64,000 nt of DNA from Armigeres subalbatus (taxonomy: Eukaryota; Arthropoda; Insecta; Diptera; Culicidae), in the NCBI RefSeq assembly GCF_024139115.2, contig NC_085141.1:34912120-34976119 (forward strand), given 5' to 3'. Both the position numbers and the translations under genes were made by a program. The notes beneath the pieces were generated by a model. That model was not told where the DNA came from. It searched no databases and worked only from the letters and a program-made list of their open reading frames with translations. Shown piece by piece: positions 55,507 to 64,000 of the stretch. Position 1 is the first letter of the stretch. Every line of letters starts with the position of its first letter.

Positions 55507-55507
<1 letters not shown>
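54902..55507 (+). pseudogene. Juan-like endonuclease, C-terminal half
   Basis: KFFVIGDFNAKHRSWNNAQS (GDFNAK motif), FSSTRNPSTIDLVLTDSS and THADFDSDHLPVTFEIS (catalytic SDH) are in one frame. A single in-frame TAA at 55280-55282 follows PLDT. The frame then stays open through VEARGIAIPKCEIKFNS and RRRQYQRTRDPALKVIWRAL to the insertion at 55507. The N-terminal half is deleted. Confidence 0.85.
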
Positions 55508-57011
<1,504 letters not shown>

Positions 57012-57610
57012 ATGAGTAATTCAACAAATCACTCAGAAGCAAACGCAGGAGCGGTGAATCCGTTCGCCAGTAGTGGGTTGGTGAGATCACCGCCACCAGT
57101 AGCAGTGCTACATCAGCAGCAGCAGGAGCAGCAGGAGCAACGGCCAGGGCAGAGCGAGTTAAATAAGCCTCCACAAAGCCGAAAATAGTGACAGCAAAGT
57201 TGGTGGAGGACCTCCACAATTTCGTGGATGGGAGGAACAACGTCCATAAGGAGATTAAGGACATGGTTCTTAAGATCCGAAAGGCGCTGATATCAGCAGT
57301 GAATGAATTCGATACAACAGTGCTGGTCGATGCAGCGGAACGCGCATTAGCGCTGACTAAGGCTCGTGCTGCCTTAGCTCCGGCGGAACAGGAATATATC
57401 GGCACAACTGCTCCGTTATATCCTAAGAAGCAGAGGAAAGAGAAGCTGGCTGAGGTGGAGAGTACATCAGTCTCCATGACTCCCAAAGGGCCAGAACATC
57501 GCCGGAGACGGGGAGACCAGGTGGTCCTGAAGAAGCAAACGCGGGGAGGACGCTGCCGCCGTCGTAGTGACAGACGCTACTTCACAGGGGAGCAGGATGG
57601 AGTACTGTAG
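57012..57610 (+). pseudogene. R1-clade ORF1, N-terminal half
   Basis: ATG at 57012 gives 58 codons with NPFASSGLVRSPPPVAVLHQ and a Gln-rich stretch, ending in TAG at 57186-57188. Sense continues in another frame to 57610: KLVEDLHNFVDGRNNVHKEI, KIRKALISAVNEFDTTVLVD and a basic segment RRRRGDQVVLKKQTRGG. The signature NPFA..GL.RSPP matches copy 2, fixing the start. Confidence 0.8.
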
Positions 57611-58426
57611 TTGGCCAGAAGGAGAAAAGAAACAGACAGCAGAAACGGAAAGAGGCCAAGAAAATGGAGCAGAACAAGAAAAGAAAAGCCTCCGCCTCCT
57701 CGTAGAAGCCACCAAAGGGGAAGCGCGTACTCGTCAAGGCGAATGACGCAATGACGTATGCAGCGCTCCTCAGGAAGGTTAGAGAAGACCCGGAGCTGAG
57801 GGACTTGAGCGAGAATGTAGATTGGGACCAGGCGCACACAAACTGGAGAGATGCTCTTCGAGTTAAGGAAGGACCCTGCGGTTGATTGCTCGACTATGCA
57901 GGAGCGCATTGCAAAAATCGCTGGGCGTAGAGGCGGAAGTTAAATCTGACCCCAGAGATGGTGATTATGTGCAGGGATCTAGACGAGATCACGTCGGTAG
58001 AAGAGGCTCAAGGATGCTCTGAAGTCACAGTGCAATCTGGGCGAGGTTCAAATGGCAATCCGAATAAGGAAAACATTCAGGCCAGGAACACAAGCAGCGA
58101 TAATTCGTCTGCCAGTAACCGCTACTAACAAGGCTCTGGCAGTAGGCAAACTGACTGTTGGATGGTCTAAATGCCCATTGAAAGTTGCCCGCCAGTGAAT
58201 AAACAAAGCGGAGAGATGCTTCAAATGTTTGGACTTCGGACACCGGGCAGGGGCTTGTAAAGGTCGGACAGAACCAACATGCTATTGGAAATGCAGAAAC
58301 AGGTCATTTTGCGAAGACTGCACGCGAAGACCCAAGTGCATGCTTTGCACTCCAGAGATGGAAATGACCATCAGACGGGTGGCTAAATGCCCTGCCTACA
58401 AGAGGGCGATCGCAGGTCAACAGTAG
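57611..58426 (+). pseudogene. R1-clade ORF1, C-terminal half with zinc knuckles
   Basis: 57611-58200 has degenerate gag-like sequence (KGKRVLVKANDAMTYAALLR, then EMLFELRKD-like) with several frame changes. The zinc region is clear: CFKCLDFGHRAGACKG, then CYWKCRNRSFCEDCTR and PKCMLC, spanning about 58217-58350, three Cys-rich knuckles as in R1-clade ORF1. The frame ends at AIAGQQ and TAG at 58424-58426. Confidence 0.8.
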
Positions 58427-59073
58427 TGGAGATAATCCAAATTAATCTGAATCACTGCGAAACCGCAGAGCAACTGTTATGGCAGTCAACAACGGAAAAT
58501 AGGTGCGATGTCGCGATAATTGCAGAGCCGTATGAGTTCCTACTGATAACGGCAACTGGTTGACAGATGGTTCGGGAATGGCTGCGATACATGTTGTGGG
58601 CGCTTCCCAATTCAAGAAGTGGTGGAGAGTTCATGCTGCTGAAAACTTCGTGATTGCCAAAATCAACGGCATCTTTATATGCAGCTGCTATGCACCTCCA
58701 CGATGGACCGTGGAACAGTTCAGCCATATAATGGATCAGATTAACCGACAAGCTGATTGGACGAAGGCCAGTAGTCATAACAGGTGACTTTAATGCCTGG
58801 GCTGTGGAGTGGGGCAGTGGGGTGACCAACACAAGAGGATATGTCCTGCAGGAAGCTCTAGCGAAGCTAGACGTACGATTGTGCAATGAAGGCTCCCGTG
58901 AGCACATTTCGGAGAGACAGGAGGAGTCTATAATTGACATCACGTTCTGTAGCCCTTCACTGACGACAAACATGGACTGGAAAGTAAGCGTGAAGACTAC
59001 ACCCTTAGGGACCATCAGGCGATACGTTACCGTATCGGCCAACGAAACAATGGTGAAACGCGGGGAAGGATGA
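58427..59073 (+). pseudogene. R1-clade endonuclease
   Basis: IQINLNHCETAEQLLWQSTT (conserved N-terminus with Asn), VAIIAEPY with the catalytic Glu, INGIFICSCYAPPRWTVEQF in frame 58560-58787, TGDFNAWAVEWGSGVTNTRG, and IIDITFCSPSLTTNMDWKVS in frame 58804-59073. The final SDHQA-like motif is altered to LGTIRRYVT-like sequence. It would nick the target DNA. At least three frame changes. Confidence 0.8.
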
Positions 59074-59526
59074 CCAGCGGAGGAAGTGGAAGACGAAAGC
59101 CTTCAATAAAGACCTCTTCGTCGAGCGCTTCGATCGGACAATGGTACCGAGATCGTAAATGCAGTCAGGCTAACAAGGAGAATGGTAACGGCTTGTGGTG
59201 CAGCAATGCCACGTAAACTGGAGCCGAGGAGCAATCGGCGTCCAGCTTACTGAGGTGGAACGAGGACTCAGTGCGCTTCGTGCTGCTTGTCTCCAGAGCC
59301 AGGAGGCGGGGCACAGAGGCGAGGACGGAACTAGAGAAAGAGGAGCGCAATGCGGCGTTCCGGGTTGCTAAGGACCGCTTTAAAAAAGGCCATTAAAGTT
59401 AGCAAGTCAGACTGCTACAAGGGAGTTGTGTCGAGAAGCAGACGCCAACCCATGGGGGATGCTTATGAGTCGTGATGGCGAAGATGAAGGGTCCGTCGAC
59501 ACCGGCCGAAAGAGTGTCCGATCAAG
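59074..59526 (+). pseudogene. R1-clade linker between endonuclease and RT, degenerate
   Basis: Basic, frame-shifting sequence with ARRR-type helices near 59280-59380 and a HxxxWG-poor remainder. It has no independent gene. Confidence 0.5.
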
Positions 59527-60560
59527 TTGAAGGAGATCGTAGAGGTCTTTTCCCGCAACACGACCCGACCACGTGGCCACCAATACCGTACGGTGAAGAA
59601 GAAGAAACAAACGCTGGGTACCAACAGAGTGTCCAATGAGGAGCTTGCAGAAGCGGCGAAACGCCTGCAGGCGAAGAAAGCCCCCGGTCGGATGGAATAC
59701 CGAACGTGGCGCTGAAGCTGCGCTCGTGGCATGTCCGGATATGTTCAGAACAGTGCTGCAAAAAGTGCCTGGACGAAGAGCAACTTCCCCAGAAATGTGG
59801 AAGATTCAGAAGCTGGGTGTTGCTGCCGAAGCCAGGAAAGCCTCCGGGTATTTCCGGCTTCGTACAGAACCCTATATGTCTGTTGGACACACTCAGGAAG
59901 CTCCTGAGGATTATCCTGAATAGGCTTGCGAAATGTACGGAGGGCGAGCGCGGACTATCGAAGATGCAGTTTGGGTTCCGCAAAGGAGTATCGACGGTGG
60001 ATGCTATTCCGGACGGTACTCCCGAGAGCGCCGAAAGCGTCAAACAGAAGCGAAGAGGATCCGATATTGTGCAGTGGTAACAATAGACGTAAAAATGCGT
60101 TCAATAGTGCCAGCTTCCGAAGCCATCGCATCAGCGCTGCATAGAATGCGGGTCCCTGGTTACCTGTGCCATATCCTGAAGAGCTACTTTCAGTGCAGAG
60201 TGTTGGTGTACGACACTAACGAAGGGCGTAGAGTCGATGCGGGTTACAGCGGGCGTTCCTCAAGGCTCCATTCTCGGTCAACTCTTTGGAACGGGATGTA
60301 CGATGGAGTCCTGTGTCTGCAGTTGCCTAGAAAAGTTAAAATCGTGGGTTTTGCGGACGACGTGTCACTAACGGTGATGGGCGAGACACTTGAAGAAGTA
60401 GAGGTGTTGGCGACGGAGGCGATAGCAATGATCGAGCTGGATGAACGGGTGAAGCTGCAGATAGCTCACCATAAGACGGAGGTGCTACGTCAGCATGCTG
60501 ACTGTCGGCGGATGGAGATCGTCGTTGGTGATCATCGTGCATCAAGCGATCACTGAAACA
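59527..60560 (+). pseudogene. R1-clade reverse transcriptase, multiply frameshifted
   Basis: Pieces in order: RSWVLLPKPGKPPGISGFVQ, ICLLDTLRKLLRIILNRLAK and KMQFGFRKGVSTVDAI in frame 59706-60080, a VTIDVK.AFNSASF-like palm A near 60090, VTAGVPQGSILGQ near 60240, and VKIVGFADDVSLTVMGETLE (FADD at about 60351-60362) in frame 59933-60556. The frames change at least four times. Confidence 0.85.
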
Positions 60561-61300
60561 TCTGGGAGTGATGATCGTGACCGGCTAAACTTCAATAGCC
60601 ACGTCGATTACGTCTGCGAAAAGTCGGTGAAGGCTATGAGCGCAATAGCAAGGATCATGCCAAACGTTGGCGGTCAAGAAGTAGCACCAGGCGTCTACTA
60701 GCTAGTGTCCGTCTATCGATACTGCGGTATGGAGTCCCCCGGGGTAATGCGCTGAAACCAAGCGGAACCGTGAGGCTACAAAGTGCGTTCCGGCTGATGG
60801 CTATACAGTCGCGAGCGCCTGAGAACGATCCGTCGGAGGCAGTATGCGTTATCGCCAGGATGGTCCCTATCTGCATCAGCCCTAGCGGAAGATATTGAGT
60901 GCTATCATCGGAAGACGCGAAATGGCAGAAAGATGGAAGAATCCGTTAATGGAGGTGGCAGCATGAATGGGACGAAGACAATGGAAGGTGGACCCACCGA
61001 CTCATTCCAAACCTGTCAACGTGGATGCAGGGAAGCATGGCAGTAAACTTCCACCTGCCACGGTTCCTGTCAGGCCACTGCTTCAGGAAGTATTTACATC
61101 GGTTTGCATGCTGCTTCGCCATTTGCCCCAGTGTGAAGACATCGAGAGACGGTGGAGCACGTGATTTTGAATCCGGTTTGAGGCAGTTCGAAGGGAAATA
61201 CAGGTTTAAACCAAAGAGCGTGATAGAAAAATGTGCCGAAGGAAAGCACGTGAATGCGTCAACAGGGTACTCTGATTTTATCTAGTTGCAGAAGAAATGG
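60561..61300 (+). pseudogene. R1-clade RT thumb and C-terminal domain
   Basis: DRLNFNSHVDYVCEKSVKAM and SAIARIMPNVGG (thumb) are followed by SEAVCVIARMVPI, a RWTHRLIPNLSTWM block near 60990-61030, and VNFHLPRFLSGHCFRKYLHR in frame 61025-61285. The Cys-rich motif is degraded (CCFAICPSVKTSRDGG) and the expected AEHV..CPRF is missing, so the C-terminal finger is lost. Confidence 0.75.
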
Positions 61301-62017
61301 CGTATCGACCAGAGCATCGGTATCAGGAGAACTTCCTTCGTCAGAACTCTCCGTCGGCGTAGCTAGATCCGCCGCCGGGGACTAGACGAAGTAGTTCGCG
61401 ATGAAATACAACCAGTTACGGGTCGTCAGGGCACCAGTAGACCGGACGCCCTGCTCCCCAGTATCGCTGGACTGACCTTGGCACTCGGCTGGTTGCGTCG
61501 TATCGGAAGAACCTCCTTCGCCGGGGCTCTGTTAGATTCCCGTTGGCACGAGGCCGAGTAGATTGTGAAGAATGAGCTGCTAAAGTCGCCGAGACACCAG
61601 TCACTTCAAAAGGCTGGGTACACCGGCGATAGTATGAAGGTGGTGCTGAACAGCACAACAACCCACTTTCGAAGTAAAGCATATTGAGTAGTACCGGAGA
61701 AGTTTGAACATAGACACATAGGATGGAAAGATGGAAAATTCAGATGGTAGAATCCATGAGTGAGTTATCTTGCGGTCCAAGGTAACAAGGAGCAAGGTAA
61801 CAAAACAAGTAAGGAGGTTTTCCCTCAGTCGAGGTTTTCCTCCACCACGTTGGAACAAATTTCCATAGAAGCAAGATTACCCTAATTGTGGAAGGTAACT
61901 TGTAGGCGTGATCCCCAGAGCCCAATCCCTAGCAGGCCGCAAGGGAGATGGTGAATTTTTCCAAAAACAGTTTTGCAGGAAGTGCAGACAAAGTGTCATA
62001 ACTCAATAAAAAAAAAA
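61301..62017 (+). other. 3' untranslated region and poly-A of R1-clade copy 3
   Basis: Two similar blocks, AGAACTTCCTTCGTCAGAAC near 61330 and GAAGAACCTCCTTCGCCGGG near 61506, suggest a short internal duplication. Ends AATAAAAAAAAAA at 62005-62017. Confidence 0.55.
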
Positions 62018-62085
<68 letters not shown>

Positions 62086-62205
62086 ACAGACATCACTTCA
62101 ATTCGTCAAACTGAGTCGATCGGTATATAACACTATGGGTCTCAGGTCTCCTATAAAAGTTTGTTTTGGAGTGATCATATAGCCTACATTTATACGAGAA
62201 GCAAA
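62018..62205 (+). repeat. (CA)n and tail of the TIR repeat, right part
   Basis: (CA)n at 62018-62080, then ACACACAGACATCACTTCAA, CTGAGTCGATCGGTATATAA, AACACTATGGGTCTC and GTGATCATATAGCC to ATACGAGAAGCAAAAC. This completes the repeat whose left part ends at 56514; Juan-like sequence resumes at about 62206. Confidence 0.85.
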
Positions 62206-63955
62206 ACGTTTCGCTATTGAAGATAATGTCTCGAAGTTGGATCCCAGTTCGAAACCCTTTTGGAAATTAACGAAAATTCTTGAAAAACCTCAAAAGCCAA
62301 TTCCAGCGCTTAAGAAATAAAATTTTATTAACAAATGGCGAAAACTCACTTGCTCACAGTTCGAGAGTGCCCATAATTTATCTGGGTCACTAGTCCAATT
62401 GAGGATCAGGTTACAGAAGCTTCAAAGACATTCTCAACCAAGATAATGTTTTGACCCTTCGTTGGGAACTAATTTGGATGAAGTGAGATCTGTTACTAAA
62501 AATTTAAAATATAAGCCCCGGGTGATGGCATTTTTCTACATACTTATCAAAAACTTCAGGCTCTTTATCCTTTTGGTTAATTTATTTAACAAATGTTTTC
62601 AATTGGCATACTTCCCAGATAAATGGAAAACGCCAAAGTTGTTCCTATTTTGAAGCCAGACAAAAATTCAGCTGAGCTTCTAGTTATCGCAATCAGTTTG
62701 TTTTCTTCAATAAGCAAACTGTTTGAAAGATTATTTAAATAGAATGATGGTTCATATTAATGACAATTCTATTTTTGCTGATGAGCATTTTGGTTTTGCC
62801 ATGGGAATTCAACACTCATCAGTTATTAAGTTACGAACTTAATTCAGCTCAACAAATCTGAAGGATATTCGACTGGAGTTGCTCTTCTTGATATAGAGAA
62901 AGCATTTGACAGTGTTTGGCATGAAGGTTTGATTGTAAAATTGATGATATTTTAATTTTCCTCTGTACATTATTAAACTGATCAAATTATTTATCAGATC
63001 GCTCACTGCAGGTAAACTATCAAATTCTAGATGGTGTTCCCCAAGGCAGCATACTGGGGCCATTTTGTTATTTTACTTCTGACTTACCTAATTTACCACG
63101 ATTGTCAAAAATCTTTGTTTGCAGATGACACAGGTCTCTCAGCCAAAGGGCGTAGCCTTCGTGTCATTTAGTAGATTCAAAAAGTTTGGATATTTTCTCC
63201 CTTACTTGCAGAAATGGAAAATTTCCCGAATTTTAAAACTCACTTTAATTTTCCCATAAGCGGAAGCTTCTTATTTGAAACCTTCTAGCAGACATATTGT
63301 CACTATGAATGGGGTTCCAATTAATGGTCTAACGAAGCTAAATATTTAGGACTTCTGCTAGATCAAATAACTTTAAAAATCACATTGAAGGCCTTCAAGC
63401 CAAATGTAACAAATATATTAAGTGTCTATATCCACTTATAAACAGAAAATCAAAACTTTGTCTTAGAACAAACTTTTGATTTACAAACAATTTTAGACCT
63501 GCCATGTTGTATGCTGTGCCAATATGGACTAGTTGCTGCAATACCAGAAAAAGGCACTTCAGAGTTCAAATAAAATTCTGAAGATGATTCAAGTTGCCTC
63601 CGTGGTATAAGTACCAATGAACTTCATAGAATTTCTAATATTGAGACATTGCAACAAATGTCCAACAAGAATAAATTCAATTTTAGACAAAAATCGTTGC
63701 AATCTTCTATTGCTACGATCAACTCCTTAACCCTTAGTATGAATTAGGTTAAGTATATTTAGTAAGAAAACATTTTAATTCTCATGGTTCAGTTCAACCA
63801 GAGGAAAAATTCTAACTGCCAGGGCAATTGAAATGTATTAATAATAACAAAATATAACATAGCAAATAAGGATGATAGTGTTAAGAAAACACGGAACACC
63901 TAGTCTAGAGATGAATGCTTGTATAGATAATTAGCAAATAAATTTAGTTAAAAAA
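62206..63955 (+). pseudogene. Juan-like reverse transcriptase and 3' end
   Basis: SKLDPSSKPFWKLTKILEKP opens the part after the insertion. GTNLDEVRSVTKNLKYKPRV (frame 62462-62653) leads to LVNLFNKCFQLAYFPDKWKT (fingers). ALLDIEKAFDSVWHEGLIVK (palm A, near 62880-62935), a GVPQGSILGPFCY-like palm B near 63030 and a FADDTGLSAKG-like palm C near 63120 follow, then a YLGLLLDQ-type motif near 63345 and RPAMLYAVPIWTSCCNTR near 63495. Frames break roughly every 100-200 bp. The 3' end at 63850-63955 matches positions 1-131. Confidence 0.8.
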
Positions 63956-64000
63956 TGTTTCTCGTTTTGTTCTCGCTTGTTTTGGGTTGAGACCGCACAG
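63956..64000. other. sequence beyond the Juan-like 3' end
   Basis: GTTTCTCGTTTTGTTCTCGC and the following bases do not match the sequence after the copy at position 160, so the element ends at about 63955. Too short to class. Confidence 0.4.

Overview
The window looks like a repeat-dense stretch of a culicine mosquito genome, most likely Aedes. The grounds are three copies of a tRNA-related SINE that I recognise as Feilai-like, a jockey-clade LINE resembling Juan, RTE-like and R1-clade LINEs, a BEL/Pao and a gypsy-group LTR element, many small inverted-repeat elements, and an AT-rich background. I found no gene that I can defend as a host protein-coding gene. Nearly every supported reading frame is retrotransposon coding sequence, and most frames are broken.

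Layout. 0-10 kb: a Juan-like 3' tail, a 146-bp tandem repeat, several minisatellites, an RTE-like LINE fragment (2.57-4.05 kb), and two arrays of one ~152-bp satellite family lying in opposite orientations (4.24-4.84 and 5.83-7.46 kb). 10-25 kb: a SINE with a clean target duplication, then a full-length gypsy-group element with LTRs, broken gag and pol, and an open 523-codon env-like frame (11.05-18.26 kb). Its 3' end and about 2.8 kb of flank are present twice in tandem (17.60-21.08 and 21.09-24.60 kb). 25-32 kb: a 181-bp inverted-repeat MITE, then a BEL/Pao pol gene split by a 5'-truncated R1-clade LINE. 32-45.5 kb: mostly AT-rich unassigned DNA with SINEs, RTE-like pieces and a 1.33-kb TA-flanked terminal-inverted-repeat element. 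45.6-49.0 kb: a hAT-like non-autonomous element with an 8-bp target duplication, itself holding an 846-bp foldback element with its own 8-bp duplication. 51.7-64 kb: an internally deleted R1-clade LINE on the minus strand, head to head with a Juan-like LINE. The Juan-like LINE is split by a microsatellite-bearing repeat that is in turn split by another R1-clade LINE inserted in its (CA)n tract.

The genes do not form a pathway or operon; the relations among them are insertional. The nesting orders several events: Juan-like first, then the microsatellite repeat, then the R1-clade copy; BEL before R1; hAT-like before the foldback. The gypsy copy looks young, since its two LTRs differ by one base by eye. 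The duplicated DNA beside it is clearly older, which is the oddest signal in the window. I see no new defence, metabolic or regulatory system. The points best worth following are the discordant ages in the 17.6-24.6 kb duplication, the CA-repeat association of the R1-clade elements, and the paired inverted-repeat elements.
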